Source of the DNA: Candidatus Aminicenantota bacterium
GTDB lineage: Bacteria > Acidobacteriota > Aminicenantia > S016-38
DNA length: 45,132 nucleotides
Reading direction: 5' to 3'
Assembly: GCA_026987025.1 (NCBI GenBank)
Contig: JALSNJ010000014.1
Span: 1 to 45,132 of the forward strand
Positions within the stretch are counted from its first letter, which is position 1. Each line of letters begins with the position of its first letter. Shown here one piece after another: positions 22,399 to 31,935 of the stretch. Below the pieces are notes generated by a model. It was given only the letters and a program-made list of their open reading frames with translations, made no database searches and was not told the origin of the DNA. The translations under genes were made by a program, and so were the position numbers.

Positions 22399-23073
22399 TT
22401 ATCCTTCTATTTCCTTTGAAAAGAAATCAATTATTTCAGAACCTGCGTTGGACATCTCCGCAGTGAGGATTTCCACCTGGGCCAAGTAAAAATTGTAGAA
22501 CCAGACGGCGGGAATAGCCACGAAGATTCCCGTTCCGGTGGTAATGAGAGCCTCGGCTATTCCTGCTGCCACGGTTCCTATTCCGCCGGCTCCAGTTACC
22601 GCCATGCTGTGGAAGGCGTTGATTATTCCGAAGACGGTTCCGAAAAGTCCGATAAAGGGAGCGGTGGAACCTATGGTAGCCAGGGCATTCAGGCCCCTCT
22701 TCAGTTCCTTGTTCACCTTCACCGTGGCCCTTTCAATGGCCCTCTGGGTTGATTCAAGCCTTTTTTCTAAAGGAACTCCCAGCTCCGCCTGGTGCTGATA
22801 TTCCTGCAGAGCAGCGGCCACAACCTTGCCAAGGTGACTCTTGCGGAAGTTCCTGTTGGTGGCCAGAGCTATGGCTTCATCCAGCTTTCCTTCCTTTAAG
22901 AGATTGGTAAGTTTGGGAGCCAGCTTCTTGCTCTGCTTCTTAACAGAGGAATAATAAAGGAACCTTTCAATTCCCACGGCTAAGGTCCAGATGGAGAGAA
23001 TCACTAAGGTTATAAAGACTCCCTTGGCGATCAAGCCCATGGATGCCCACAGTTCTGTCAATGTGAATTGCAT
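22399..23073 (-). CDS. exbB: ExbB/TolQ/MotA proton-channel protein
   Basis: The 224-residue protein has a first membrane helix near 18-32 (FITLVILSIWTLAVGIERF) and a long cytoplasmic helical region. Two further helices follow, with GLNALATIGSTAPFIGLFGT, the ExbB/TolQ signature, and AEALITTGTGIFVAIPAVW. It forms the pentameric channel around ExbD that powers TonB. It lies between tonB and exbD with short gaps (22 and 11 bases), and GGGAGGT precedes its ATG. TolQ is an alternative name, but the TonB gene next to it favours ExbB. Confidence 0.95.
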   Translation of the reverse strand: MQFTLTELWASMGLIAKGVFITLVILSIWTLAVGIERFLYYSSVKKQSKKLAPKLTNLLKEGKLDEAIALATNRNFRKSHLGKVVAAALQEYQHQAELGVPLEKRLESTQRAIERATVKVNKELKRGLNALATIGSTAPFIGLFGTVFGIINAFHSMAVTGAGGIGTVAAGIAEALITTGTGIFVAIPAVWFYNFYLAQVEILTAEMSNAGSEIIDFFSKEIEG

Positions 23074-23095
23074 TCTTTATACCTCCCTTTTGTTT

Positions 23096-23851
23096 TTATC
23101 TTAGACGGAATTTTACCGTAAGGACGAACCTTACCGGCCTCGGAATCCCGTTGATTATCATAGGTTCAAACTTCCACTGCCTCACTGCATCTATGGCAGC
23201 CTTGGTTAGAAGGGGATGTGGAGAGCTCAGAACCCTAACACTGACCACATTTCCATATATGTCGGTTACGCACTGTAGCACCACATCGCCCTGGGCCCTT
23301 ATCTTGGCGGCCAGAGGTGGATAGATCGGGGCCACTTTTTTAATAATCTTCGGAGGCTGAACTATGGTCTGCACATTGTCCAGATTGTCCCCTCCTACCT
23401 GAGAAAGAAGACCTGAAAGGGACCCCTCGTCCACTCCCCCTTCTATTCCACCTTCAACTCCACCTTCAACTCCTTCGCCGATGTTCTCCAGGCCTTCTAT
23501 AAGCCCGGCATCGGTGTCCTGAGGCTCCTCCTTGGGTATATCAAGAGGAGCTACCAGCTGCTGGGTTTTCTTGGCCTCTGCCTTTTTCTTCTTAAGCTGC
23601 TTGAGCTTTTCCTCCAGCTTCTTGTTTATTTTCTTTCCTCCCTTGGGGGGTGGAGGCGGCGGAGGCGGTGGAGGCGGCGCCAAAAAGGCCGCATTTACTT
23701 CATACTTGGGGAGTTTGGAAGAACTTAGGATGGGAATAATGATCATAGCCGCTATGATCAGGGCGTGGAATATTATAGAAATAATCCCCGTAAGCCCCGT
23801 TTTCCCCTTCTCCTTTTTGGGGGTTGAAGAAATCATCCATTCTGTAAACAT
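23096..23851 (-). CDS. tonB: Energy transducer TonB
   Basis: The 251-residue protein has an N-terminal cytoplasmic segment and one membrane helix (about 22-44). A run of 11 prolines starts near residue 59. A lysine-rich coiled stretch and a Gly/Glu-rich linker with EGGVEGGIEGG repeats follow. The C-terminal TonB domain (about 165-251) contains APIYPPLAAKIRAQGDVVLQ and AAIDAVRQWKFEP. It spans the periplasm and transmits energy from ExbB-ExbD to receptors. It is the first gene of tonB-exbB-exbD, with a strong AGGAGGAG site and its own promoter. Confidence 0.95.
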   Translation of the reverse strand: MFTEWMISSTPKKEKGKTGLTGIISIIFHALIIAAMIIIPILSSSKLPKYEVNAAFLAPPPPPPPPPPPKGGKKINKKLEEKLKQLKKKKAEAKKTQQLVAPLDIPKEEPQDTDAGLIEGLENIGEGVEGGVEGGIEGGVDEGSLSGLLSQVGGDNLDNVQTIVQPPKIIKKVAPIYPPLAAKIRAQGDVVLQCVTDIYGNVVSVRVLSSPHPLLTKAAIDAVRQWKFEPMIINGIPRPVRFVLTVKFRLR

Positions 23852-23870
23852 TTTCTCCTCCTACTCCACT

Positions 23871-23899
23871 ATTATAGAAATTTTCCAGGGAAAAGACAA
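23871..23899 (-). promoter_or_regulatory. Promoter of tonB-exbB-exbD
   Basis: On the minus strand TTGTCT (23899-23894), 17 bases, then a perfect TATAAT (23876-23871). A normal leader with AGGAGGAG follows before the ATG at 23851. I see no AGTTAG/CTAACT operator here. Confidence 0.6.
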
Positions 23900-23911
23900 C
23901 CCCTGACCTCC

Positions 23912-23974
23912 TTGACAGGGCTGAATGCGAAAGGGTAAATTAGTCATGGTCTTGATTTTACCAGATAGGAGGAA
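23912..23974 (+). promoter_or_regulatory. Promoter and RBS of threonine dehydrogenase gene
   Basis: TTGACA (23912-23917), 18 bases, then TAAATT (23936-23941). AGGAGG (about 23968-23973) sits before the ATG at 23977. Confidence 0.6.
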
Positions 23975-23976
23975 TA

Positions 23977-24924
23977 ATGAAAAGAAGAAAAATCCTGGTA
24001 ACCGGAGCCAAGGGGCAGATCGGAAGTGAACTGGTTCCTCTCTTGAGAGAAAAATACGGCAGGGAAAATGTAATCTCCTCGGACATAAAGCCCGAGGAGG
24101 AAGGCGACGCCCCTTACGAAGTACTGGATGTGAGGGACGGGAAGCGGCTGGCTGAGGTGGTGGATAGGTACAATATAGGAACCGTATATCACATGGCCGC
24201 CATACTTTCCGCCACCGGCGAAAAGAACCCCCAGCTGGCCTGGAATGTAAATGTGGGCGGGCTCTACAATGTTCTGGAGGTTGCCAGGGAAAGGAAGCTG
24301 GAAAGGCTATTCATTCCCAGCTCCATAGCTGCCTTCGGACCCGAAACGCCCAGGGTAAAAACGCCCCAGGATACGGTCCTGAAGCCCAGAACCATTTACG
24401 GGATCTCCAAGGTTATAGGCGAAAGGCTGGGAGAATATTACTTCTGGAAATACGGCCTTGATGTTAGGGGGGTTCGCTACCCAGGAATCATAAGCAGCAA
24501 GACCCTGCCCGGGGGAGGAACCACAGATTACGCGGTGGAAATTTTCTACGAGGCCCTGAAGCACAGGAGGTACACAGCCTTCCTCAAACCCGAAACCCGA
24601 CTCCCCATGATGTATATGCCCGACTGCCTCAAAGCCACCCTTATGCTCATGGAGGCTCCCCTTTCCAACCTGAAACACCACACGGACTTCAACATATCCG
24701 GTATGAGCTTTTCCGTGGAGGAGCTGGCGATGGAAATAAAAAAGAGGATACCCGATTTTGAAATCTCCTACGAGCCAGACTACCGCCAACAAATAGCCGA
24801 TTCCTGGCCAGAGTCTGTGGACGATTCCGCCGCTAAGGAGGAATGGGGATGGTCCCCGGACTACGACCTTCCCTCCATGGTGGACGATATGCTGGAGAGG
24901 CTAAGGGAGAAATTGGGGCTTTAG
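23977..24924 (+). CDS. tdh: SDR-type L-threonine 3-dehydrogenase / NAD-dependent epimerase-like
   Basis: The 315-residue extended short-chain dehydrogenase has the NAD motif TGAKGQIG (9-16), D35-type acidic NAD selectivity (SSDIKP) and a catalytic YGISK tetrad element. The combination [23 protein letters not shown] and LPMMYMPDC is what I know from the UDP-galactose-epimerase-like threonine dehydrogenases of Thermoplasma, Flavobacterium and animals. These oxidise L-threonine to 2-amino-3-oxobutyrate with NAD+. No glycine C-acetyltransferase (Kbl) gene adjoins it. A sugar-nucleotide epimerase is the alternative, but the motifs favour threonine. It stands alone with its own promoter, and its stop overlaps the rpoD stop by 4 bases. 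Confidence 0.85.
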   Translation: MKRRKILVTGAKGQIGSELVPLLREKYGRENVISSDIKPEEEGDAPYEVLDVRDGKRLAEVVDRYNIGTVYHMAAILSATGEKNPQLAWNVNVGGLYNVLEVARERKLERLFIPSSIAAFGPETPRVKTPQDTVLKPRTIYGISKVIGERLGEYYFWKYGLDVRGVRYPGIISSKTLPGGGTTDYAVEIFYEALKHRRYTAFLKPETRLPMMYMPDCLKATLMLMEAPLSNLKHHTDFNISGMSFSVEELAMEIKKRIPDFEISYEPDYRQQIADSWPESVDDSAAKEEWGWSPDYDLPSMVDDMLERLREKLGL

Positions 24925-26444
24925 AGCTTGTATCCCTTCAGTATGGCCTTGAGCTTCTTGGCCCTGGAAGGGCTGCGGAGCTTTCTCAGGGCTTTGGCCT
25001 CTATCTGACGAATTCTTTCTCTGGTAACATTGAATATCTGACCCACCTCCTCCAGAGTATGCTCATTTCCGTCCTCAAGGCCGAACCGGAGCTTCAGCAC
25101 CAGGGCTTCCCTGGGGGTCAGGGTTTCCAGAACCTTTTTAAGCTGCTCCTTGAGGGCAGAGTGCATAACCGTATCGGAGGGGGAGGGAGCCTCCCGGTCC
25201 ATGATGAAGTCCCTCAGCTGGGTATCCTCCTCGTCCCCGATGGGAGTCTCCAGGGATATGGGTTCCTGGGCTATTCTCATTATTTTCCTGACCTTCTCCA
25301 CAGGCATCTTCATTCGCTCCGCCAACTCCTCGCAGGTGGGTTCCCTTCCCAGCTCCTGGAAAAGCTCCCGGGAGACCCTGGAAAGGCGATTGATGGTCTC
25401 CACCATGTGGACGGGAATTCTAATGGTCCTGGCCTGGTCAGCTATGGCCCTGGTTATGGCCTGGCGGATCCACCATGTGGCGTAGGTGGAAAATTTATAC
25501 CCCTTCCTGTATTCAAATTTTTCCACCGCCTTCATTAGACCAATGTTTCCCTCCTGGATGAGGTCCATGAAGGGAAGTCCCCTGTTGGTGTATTTCTTTG
25601 CTATGGAGACCACCAGACGGAGGTTGGATTCTATGAGAACCTTCCGGGCAGCCTCGTAGATCTCGCTTCCGTATCTTATCCTGTCCATTAACTGCTTGAA
25701 CCTTTCGTAGGGTATCCCCATCTTCTCTTCCATCCTGGCGGCAGCTTCCCGGTTGCCTTCCTGCAGGTAACGATCCCACTCCTTCTCCTTTTCCTCCATC
25801 TCCCGCTTGAAATTCCTTATGGTGCTCTTGTGCAGCCCCACCTCCCTTATGGCCTGAAGCATCTCTAATAGGATCCGGGCGATTTCTCTTCTGGATTTGC
25901 CCTTCTTCACCGCCTCATCCACCTTCTCCTTAAGCCTTTTGATCCTGGCTATCCTTTCCAGAAAGAGCTTGTCCCTGATCTCCTTGTCCTCGTCGTGGAG
26001 GGATATAAGCTCCCTCAGGCTTTTTCTTCCCTGCTCAAAATCTTCGCCGAAGCCTATTATTTTGTTCACTATGTAGGGAATTCGGATGAGGGCCTTGAGC
26101 ATTATATCCCTTCCCCTCTCCATCCTTCGGGCGTAGAGAACCTCCTCTTCCTTGGTCAGCAGACCCAGGTTTCCCATGTTTTTCAGGTAGAGTTTAATGG
26201 GGTCGGTGATAACCTCCCCTTCATCCTCCAAGGAAGTGTCGTATTTTTCCTCCTCGCTTTCCCTATCCACTATTTTTATCCCGTAGGAATCAAAGAGGGT
26301 ATAGAGGCTTTCAATGTCCTCGGGATCCGGCACATCGTCCGGGAGATACTCGTTTATCTGTTCGTAGGTAAGGGTTCCCCTTTCCCTCCCGATCTCTATG
26401 AGTTTTTCAATATCCTCAAAGCTTTCCCTTTTCCTTCTGGCCAT
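24921..26444 (-). CDS. rpoD: Primary RNA polymerase sigma factor
   Basis: The 507-residue sigma-70 has region 1.1 (about 10-60) and region 1.2 ([17 protein letters not shown]). A charged non-conserved segment follows, then regions 2.1-2.4 ([20 protein letters not shown] ... [14 protein letters not shown]), region 3 and region 4.2 with the -35-reading helix [20 protein letters not shown] 26444 is chosen because GAGAGGT lies 6 bases before it; a TTG 6 bases upstream is possible. The gene follows dnaG at once, the classic primase-sigma arrangement. The TTGACA/TATAAT-like promoters seen across the window are what such a factor would read. Confidence 0.97.
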   Translation of the reverse strand: MARRKRESFEDIEKLIEIGRERGTLTYEQINEYLPDDVPDPEDIESLYTLFDSYGIKIVDRESEEEKYDTSLEDEGEVITDPIKLYLKNMGNLGLLTKEEEVLYARRMERGRDIMLKALIRIPYIVNKIIGFGEDFEQGRKSLRELISLHDEDKEIRDKLFLERIARIKRLKEKVDEAVKKGKSRREIARILLEMLQAIREVGLHKSTIRNFKREMEEKEKEWDRYLQEGNREAAARMEEKMGIPYERFKQLMDRIRYGSEIYEAARKVLIESNLRLVVSIAKKYTNRGLPFMDLIQEGNIGLMKAVEKFEYRKGYKFSTYATWWIRQAITRAIADQARTIRIPVHMVETINRLSRVSRELFQELGREPTCEELAERMKMPVEKVRKIMRIAQEPISLETPIGDEEDTQLRDFIMDREAPSPSDTVMHSALKEQLKKVLETLTPREALVLKLRFGLEDGNEHTLEEVGQIFNVTRERIRQIEAKALRKLRSPSRAKKLKAILKGYKL

Positions 26445-26446
26445 TT

Positions 26447-28093
26447 TCAACCTCTCATTTTAATCAGTCTCTGTTTCTCCTTTAAAAGTTCAATTAATTT
26501 TTCAGAATCACCCACCCTTTCGGCCTCCTTTATCCTTCTCTGCAGGGCCTTAAGGGCAAGGCCAACTGAATATTTTACCAAATTCAGGATAATTTGTCCA
26601 GCTTCCATGTGAGGTTCTCTTCCCTCAAACAGAACCCTGGAAATCCTCTTCTTCACTTCCCCTTCAGGTGGCTCCTCTCCCCGGGCGAGCCTTTCGGCGG
26701 CATCTAAAAGATACGAAAGCCTGGTGGAGGAAAGGACCCTCCTTTGCTCCTGCGAAAGAAGCTTCAAAAAGGCTTCAGGAGAACGGGCAATGAGGGTTAA
26801 GGCTTCCTCCTCCATGGGGGTAAGGGAAAGGCCTGAGGAAGAAAGGCCCTGGCCAGCTTCCCCTCCTATCATGGAGAGGAGTATCTCCTCCTCTATCCCC
26901 GAGACATAGGCCAGTTCGGCTACCTCGTACCTCCTCGCTATGGGGTCGGGTATATTTCCTATAGCTTCTAAGGCTATCTTCACACCGATTTCCTTTCCCT
27001 TTTCCGAGTAATAATTGAACAAAAAAATCACCCCTTTTTCCGCTTCCTCCAATTTATATATATAGGACGAAGGGCCGAATTTTTCCACAAATTCGTCCGG
27101 GTCCTTAGCTCCATCCAGCCTGACCACCCTGACCTTAAGCCCCGCGGAAAAGAGAATAGGAACGGCCCTGGCAGCGGACCTCATGCCGGCCTCGTCGGAA
27201 TCGTAGTTAAGAAAAACCTCCTCACTGAACCTGGAAAGCAAGGAGGCCTGCTCCTGGGTAAGGCTCGTTCCCAGGGAGGCCACCACATTCTTTATTCCCT
27301 TAGCGTAAAGGGAAAGAAAATCCATGTAACCTTCCACCAGCACTGCCTTCCCCTCTTTCCTTATGAAAGCTTTGGACCAGTTCAATCCGTATAAAGTCTT
27401 CCCTTTTTTGTAGATAGGGGTTTGCGGAGAATTTATGTATTTGGCCTGCTCCTGCGGAGATATTGCCCTGGCGCCGAAGCCCACCACCCTGCCGTATTCT
27501 GTAAGGATGGGGAAAATCACCCTGTCCCTGAACCTATCGTAATATCCTTCTCCCTCCTTCTTGATGATAAGACCTGCCCTTTCCAGCTCGCTCAGGGGAT
27601 ACTTATCCCCCAGCCTTTTAACCAGAAAATCCCAGCCGGAGGGGGCATAGCCCAGGAGAAGCTCCCGGGCCACCTCCTCTGGAATTCCCCTTTCCCTTAT
27701 ATAGGAAAGTCCCCTGCCCCCCCTCCAGAGTTCGGCCTGATACAGCCTCATGGCATCTTCGGTTATCCTGAAAAGAAGGTCCCCGGAGGAGGGGCTGGAT
27801 TTTCCCCACTGGAAGGGAATTCCGTACTGACGGGCGAGGCTCCTCAGGGCCTCCATGAAGCTCACCCCCTCCATCTCCATTACAAGCTTTATCACATCCC
27901 CCCCGGCCCCGCAACCAAAGCAATGATAAAGCTTCTTTTCCGGGTCAACATAAAAGGAGGGGGTTTTCTCCTGGTGAAATGGACATAACCCCCGATAATA
28001 CCTTCCCGCCTTCTTCAAAGTTGTGTAGCGGGAGGCCACCTCCACTATGTCCGCCGCTTCCTTTATGCGATTTTTAAGCTCCTCCAAGGTCAT
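26447..28093 (-). CDS. dnaG: DNA primase
   Basis: The 548-residue primase synthesises RNA primers for replication. The N-terminal zinc domain (about 36-65) has [11 protein letters not shown] and [12 protein letters not shown]. The Toprim core contains [15 protein letters not shown] and the acidic metal site NYDSDEAG. The C-terminal helicase-binding region is divergent. The start overlaps the previous gene's stop as ATGA (28090-28093), and the rpoD ATG lies 2 bases after its stop. Placement behind a lipid methyltransferase gene is less usual than rpsU-dnaG-rpoD. Confidence 0.97.
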   Translation of the reverse strand: MTLEELKNRIKEAADIVEVASRYTTLKKAGRYYRGLCPFHQEKTPSFYVDPEKKLYHCFGCGAGGDVIKLVMEMEGVSFMEALRSLARQYGIPFQWGKSSPSSGDLLFRITEDAMRLYQAELWRGGRGLSYIRERGIPEEVARELLLGYAPSGWDFLVKRLGDKYPLSELERAGLIIKKEGEGYYDRFRDRVIFPILTEYGRVVGFGARAISPQEQAKYINSPQTPIYKKGKTLYGLNWSKAFIRKEGKAVLVEGYMDFLSLYAKGIKNVVASLGTSLTQEQASLLSRFSEEVFLNYDSDEAGMRSAARAVPILFSAGLKVRVVRLDGAKDPDEFVEKFGPSSYIYKLEEAEKGVIFLFNYYSEKGKEIGVKIALEAIGNIPDPIARRYEVAELAYVSGIEEEILLSMIGGEAGQGLSSSGLSLTPMEEEALTLIARSPEAFLKLLSQEQRRVLSSTRLSYLLDAAERLARGEEPPEGEVKKRISRVLFEGREPHMEAGQIILNLVKYSVGLALKALQRRIKEAERVGDSEKLIELLKEKQRLIKMRG

Positions 28094-29400
28094 AGAGAGC
28101 TATCCCAATCCTTATATATATCCTCCCTGTTAATGGGAAGGGAGTTCTTTCCCCCTGGAAGGTTCTTCACCAGGAGGCTCTGATGAAGACCGAATCTCTC
28201 GGTGGCAAAGCCGTAGCTTGAACCGATAAGAAATATCTTCCAGGTTCTATAGGTAACCTCATCCACATATTTTAGAGCCTCCTCCCTGTTTTTCTCTAAG
28301 CGTTCAGCCCAGAGCCTGAGGGTTATGGCGTAGTGCTCCCTTAGGTTTTCCACATCCCTCACCTCAAAGCCCACCTTTTCCGCCACGGAGAGGGTGTGGG
28401 AAATGGAGTGAAGCTCCCCATCGGGAAAGATGTATGTGTTAGAAAAGGACCATCTCCTGGGAATTTTAAGGGGACGGCGTCGGGTGATGCCGTGGTTCAT
28501 GAAAACTCCCCCTGGTTTTAAAAGCTTAAAGGCCCTCCTGAAATACTCTTCCAGCATTTCCTTTCCCACATGTTCAAACATGCCTATGCTCACTATTTTG
28601 TCAAAGCTCTCCGGTTCCTCCAACTCCCGATAGTCCTGGTAACGAACCTCCACCTGGCCTTCCAGCCCTTCCTCCTTTATCCTTTCCTTAGCGTATTCAT
28701 ACTGATTTTTACTGAGGGTTATTCCCACCCCCTTTATTCCGTATTTCTTCCCTGCGTAAATGAGAAATCCCCCCCAACCGCAACCTATATCCAGGACCCT
28801 CTCTCCGGGTTTAAGGCGAAGCTTCCTGCATATAAGCTCAAGCTTGTTTCTCTGGGCCGTATTTATGTCCTCGCTCCAATCCCGGAAATAGGCACAGGAG
28901 TAGTTCATGAGTTCGTCAAGCCAGAGGGAGAAAAACTGGTTGGAAACATCGTAGTGGTAGGATATGGCCTGGCGATCCCTTTCTATGGAATGAACCTTCC
29001 CCCGGAGCTTGGCAGGGCCCCTTTTTCCCTCCAGCTTTTTTTCCTCCACTTTAGCCCTGAGGATGGAGTTGAGGTTCAGCCAGAAGGAGGGTTTCCTTAT
29101 CATTTCCTTATACTTCCTTTCTATCTGGTCCTCTAAGGTAAAAAGCCAGAACATGTCCCCTTCCACATCAAATTCACCGTAAATGTAGGCCTCCCCCAGC
29201 CTCCTGTCCACAGGGAAATAGAGAAGCCTTGCCAGGGCCTTGGGATGAGTGAAAACTATGGTGAACCTGTCCCGGGTATTTCCAGGCGGTCTCCATTCGG
29301 TCCCGTCCCAGAGCCTGACGGCGAAATCCTTAAAGGGAGAATCCTCAAAAAAGGCTTTAATAATCCTGAGGTTCTTCTCCCTTAACCTTTCGTTTTTCAT
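28090..29400 (-). CDS. cfa: Cyclopropane-fatty-acid synthase-family methyltransferase
   Basis: The 436-residue SAM-dependent enzyme methylenates unsaturated acyl chains in membrane phospholipids, or carries out a related lipid methylation. The N-terminal lipid-binding domain (about 1-140) leads to the family motif AISYHYDVSNQFF. The SAM motif is VLDIGCGWGGF, followed by SKNQYEYAKERI and SIGMFEHVG. The C-terminal RRWSFSNTYIFPDGELHS is typical of CFA synthases. Cyclopropanation would stabilise membranes, which suits heat or stress, but substrate specificity cannot be read. GGAGG lies before the ATG, which is embedded 44 bases inside the upstream Mut7-C gene. Confidence 0.9.
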   Translation of the reverse strand: MKNERLREKNLRIIKAFFEDSPFKDFAVRLWDGTEWRPPGNTRDRFTIVFTHPKALARLLYFPVDRRLGEAYIYGEFDVEGDMFWLFTLEDQIERKYKEMIRKPSFWLNLNSILRAKVEEKKLEGKRGPAKLRGKVHSIERDRQAISYHYDVSNQFFSLWLDELMNYSCAYFRDWSEDINTAQRNKLELICRKLRLKPGERVLDIGCGWGGFLIYAGKKYGIKGVGITLSKNQYEYAKERIKEEGLEGQVEVRYQDYRELEEPESFDKIVSIGMFEHVGKEMLEEYFRRAFKLLKPGGVFMNHGITRRRPLKIPRRWSFSNTYIFPDGELHSISHTLSVAEKVGFEVRDVENLREHYAITLRLWAERLEKNREEALKYVDEVTYRTWKIFLIGSSYGFATERFGLHQSLLVKNLPGGKNSLPINREDIYKDWDSSL

Positions 29401-29845
29401 GATGACCTCCTATTTTATCAATTATGTCTTTCATGCGAAGTAAATGGGTCCCATCCCAGTAAACCCTTCCGCATCCCGGACAAACCGCAAACTTAGATGC
29501 CCTGGAAAAGGCTATGGGAGGGACCAAAAGCCTGGCTTCCTCCCTTCCTATTCCCTGAAGAAGAGAATTGCAAACGGGGCATCTGGTAAAGGGCCTTATC
29601 CTTTCCCTCAGGTGAAATTTCTCAAGAACCTCCTTTATCCCTTCCTCCCAGCCCTCCGCCTTCAGGAGGTAGCCCCCTTTAGCGGCAAGCTCCCTATCCC
29701 TGGTTATAAGCCATCTATTTTGACTTCTGGCCAGGTTTAGAAGTTCCTCGTCCGAAAGCGAACAATCAAAGATGGTGTCAAATCCCAATATTCTCAGCCA
29801 GCGGGCCAGTTTTCCCAGCATACAGTCAACGATGAATCTGCTCAT
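29357..29845 (-). CDS. Mut7-C RNAse-domain protein with zinc ribbon
   Basis: The 162-residue protein begins RFIVDCMLGKLARWLRILGF, the signature of the Mut7-C domain (PIN-like RNase fold, PF01927). Conserved acidic residues follow in YDT-type (FDTIFD) and ITRDREL positions. Two zinc-ribbon C-x2-C pairs are present: CPVC near 89-92 and CPGCGRVYWDGTH near 122. The family is proposed to act on RNA, based on its nuclease fold and its presence in exonuclease Mut-7; bacterial substrates are unknown. It overlaps both neighbours in the operon, by 20 bases upstream and 44 bases downstream. Confidence 0.88.
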   Translation of the reverse strand: MSRFIVDCMLGKLARWLRILGFDTIFDCSLSDEELLNLARSQNRWLITRDRELAAKGGYLLKAEGWEEGIKEVLEKFHLRERIRPFTRCPVCNSLLQGIGREEARLLVPPIAFSRASKFAVCPGCGRVYWDGTHLLRMKDIIDKIGGHHEKRKVKGEEPQDY

Positions 29846-31175
29846 TTCCCCTGAACTCTCTGGATATTAAAGACAGAAGATGAAGGTAAAAAAATCCGAA
29901 CTCCTCCGACGGTTCAAACTCCGTCCCCTCGTGCCACTCGTTGAAGGTGGAGGCCAGCAGCCACTGGGGACTTCGGGAGATTACGGAAGCCACGAGATCC
30001 TGGAGGGTCCTCCCGTTTCTTCGCGGAATGTAAAGGCTGCCTTTGCAGGCCCTCCTGTTATCAAAGCCGGGAAACACAGGGTAAAAATAAGGTTTTTTCA
30101 AAAGGACTCCTAAGGCCCGGGCCCAGCGGAAAAACTCTGACTGAAGGTCCGTGGCTGAGAAAAAAACCGGGAGGTAGAAGTAAACTCCATGGAAAATTTC
30201 TCCGTAGGAGGGATCCAGGAAATTACCCATGGAAAAAACTTCCACACCCCTGCGGTGGAGTTCACCCAGAAGTCCCCTCCAGAAGGTCCTTGGCATCTGG
30301 TGGGCAGCGTAAAAGAAAACCACCGGCTTGCCTTCTATCCTTATGTAGAGCGGACCGTAAAATTCCTTCAACGCCCTTTCCACTATAGCCGCCGCCTCCC
30401 CGGAAGAAACCTGATAAGGATAGTCTGGAAAGGGGAAGGAAAGGGCGTAGGGAAAACCCAGGGTCTCCGCCACCCGCACAAAGGTGTAAAGGGCCTTCCA
30501 GGAAGCGGAGGAAGGACCGAAGCAGGCCACCACAAAACCATCCAACCCCGCTGCCTTGGCCCATTCTATGTGCCGGGCTATGGTCTGAGGGTCCTTGGAA
30601 TCGTAGGCACCTAAAAGCGGTGTATGGGATGAGGCAAGGTCCCCCAGTTCAGGCCGGTGCCCGCAAAGGTCCCAGTGGTACCATCTTCCCGAAGGCCCGG
30701 AGGGATTCCCATACCAGAGATAATAGAAGGAAAGAACCCTGGGGGAAAGGGGGAACCTTCCGGCTGCCTCCTCCTGCCTTCCGGGCAAATTCACTTCAAA
30801 ATCCTTTCTGTTGAAGGCGTCCCGATGAAGAGCGTTTTCAAGCCTTCTTTCCCCATCGCCCTCAGCGAATCTCAAAATCAACCTGCCTTCATAGCCCTTC
30901 TCCGTGATTATTTTTTCGCCTTCAGGGACATCGTAAAGGTAAAGGGTAAGGTTGAACCTGGAAGATTTTCCCCGGGGCTGATTCAAGAGAATCGCATGAG
31001 GAAGACATCTCAGACCAGGATATTCCGGCCTTATGTTATCACAAAGGGCGATCCTTGCCTTTGAAAACCTTATCACAACCCAATCGCTGGAGGATTCCAT
31101 GTGCAAATTTACCTTTTTAAAACTAAAGGGGAAAAGAAAAAAGGGGGAAACAAGAAAGAGGAAAACTCCCCTCAT
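29826..31175 (-). CDS. Secreted GH99-like (endo-alpha-mannosidase-type) glycoside hydrolase
   Basis: The 449-residue protein has a hydrophobic N-terminus (MRGVFLFLVSPFFLFPFSF) that is probably a signal peptide or anchor. A beta-rich region of about 120 residues follows, then a TIM-barrel-like domain. Motifs YYLWYGNPSG, RWYHW, HIEWAKAAGLDGFVV, IEGKPVVFFY and FNEWHEGTEFEPS match the GH99/GH71-like group, whose endo-acting members cleave alpha-mannan linkages. The N-E-W-H-E-G-T-E element is the most telling. The substrate is unknown. It sits unexpectedly between rsmA and Mut7-C in a housekeeping operon. A TAAAAT box 6 bases before its ATG, with no ribosome site, suggests it may also have its own leaderless mRNA. 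Confidence 0.78.
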   Translation of the reverse strand: MRGVFLFLVSPFFLFPFSFKKVNLHMESSSDWVVIRFSKARIALCDNIRPEYPGLRCLPHAILLNQPRGKSSRFNLTLYLYDVPEGEKIITEKGYEGRLILRFAEGDGERRLENALHRDAFNRKDFEVNLPGRQEEAAGRFPLSPRVLSFYYLWYGNPSGPSGRWYHWDLCGHRPELGDLASSHTPLLGAYDSKDPQTIARHIEWAKAAGLDGFVVACFGPSSASWKALYTFVRVAETLGFPYALSFPFPDYPYQVSSGEAAAIVERALKEFYGPLYIRIEGKPVVFFYAAHQMPRTFWRGLLGELHRRGVEVFSMGNFLDPSYGEIFHGVYFYLPVFFSATDLQSEFFRWARALGVLLKKPYFYPVFPGFDNRRACKGSLYIPRRNGRTLQDLVASVISRSPQWLLASTFNEWHEGTEFEPSEEFGFFYLHLLSLISREFRGNEQIHR

Positions 31176-31181
31176 ATTTAA

Positions 31182-31187
31182 ATTTTA
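31182..31187 (-). promoter_or_regulatory. Possible internal leaderless -10 box before the GH99-like gene
   Basis: TAAAAT at 31187-31182 on the minus strand ends 6 bases before the ATG at 31175. It lies in the 16-base gap after rsmA. No good -35 is visible, so it is weakly supported. Confidence 0.35.
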
Positions 31188-31191
31188 CCAC

Positions 31192-31935
31192 TCAGCTGCG
31201 GTGCAGGACCTTAAAAAGATAGAAAATTTCCTCCAGCCCCATCTCCTCAGGCCTGAGCCTTCCCCGCAGTCCCTGAAGTTTTTCCTCTGGATAGTAGGCC
31301 TTCAGGTTGTTATAGACGGTTTTTCTCCTCCTGGAGAAAATCCTCCTCAGGAACCTTTCCATCTCCTCCAGGGGGAAATCAAAAAGGGGCTTTTCCCTCC
31401 TCTCCAGAACTAAGAAACCCGAATGCACCCTGGGGGGAGGGGAAAAGGCCCCTGGGGGGATTTTGAATTTCAGCTGGGGGGTGTAAAAATTGTAAAGGAG
31501 GATGGATAGGGGGGAGGTTTTCCTTCCCCGGGGTGAGGAGAATTTTTCTGCCAGCTCCCACTGCAGGAGGAAGCAACCTGCCGAAAACCTTCTCCAGTTC
31601 CCAAGGAATTTTCTGACTAAGGGAGAGGATATGTAGTAGGGAAGGTTTCCGGCACAAACCCCGTCCTGGAAGAAATCCCAGGAAATCTTCAGGGCATCCC
31701 CCTCCACCACCTCCACCCCTTCAAGGCCCGCCTCCCTCAGCAGAGAGGATGCCTCCGGGTCCTTTTCAACTGCATATACCCTTGAGGCCCTCCTTGCCAG
31801 ATATCGGGTGAGGTTGCCCGGCCCTGCCCCTATTTCAAGAACGGGTTTTCCCTCCAGAGGACATTCCTTCGCTATCCTTTCAAGGTAGCGGCTTTCGTGG
31901 AGAAAATGCTGACCCAGTCTTTTCTTGGGCCTCAT
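31192..31935 (-). CDS. rsmA: 16S rRNA adenine dimethyltransferase KsgA
   Basis: The 247-residue SAM methyltransferase dimethylates two adjacent adenines near the 3' end of 16S rRNA. RPKKRLGQHFLHE at the start is the family signature, followed by LEIGAGPGNLTRYLARR (SAM motif I) and the catalytic GNLPYYISSP (motif IV). The C-terminal helical region ends about 20 residues short of typical E. coli-like length. The start overlaps the purA stop by 4 bases. Confidence 0.95.
   Translation of the reverse strand: MRPKKRLGQHFLHESRYLERIAKECPLEGKPVLEIGAGPGNLTRYLARRASRVYAVEKDPEASSLLREAGLEGVEVVEGDALKISWDFFQDGVCAGNLPYYISSPLVRKFLGNWRRFSAGCFLLQWELAEKFSSPRGRKTSPLSILLYNFYTPQLKFKIPPGAFSPPPRVHSGFLVLERREKPLFDFPLEEMERFLRRIFSRRRKTVYNNLKAYYPEEKLQGLRGRLRPEEMGLEEIFYLFKVLHRS

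Noticed and set aside
23640-23685. GGC/GGA-rich tract as a possible phase-variation repeat
   Set aside because: It encodes the polyproline linker of TonB with mixed codons (CCG, CCT, CCC). It has no long uniform repeat unit, and such linkers are normal for TonB.
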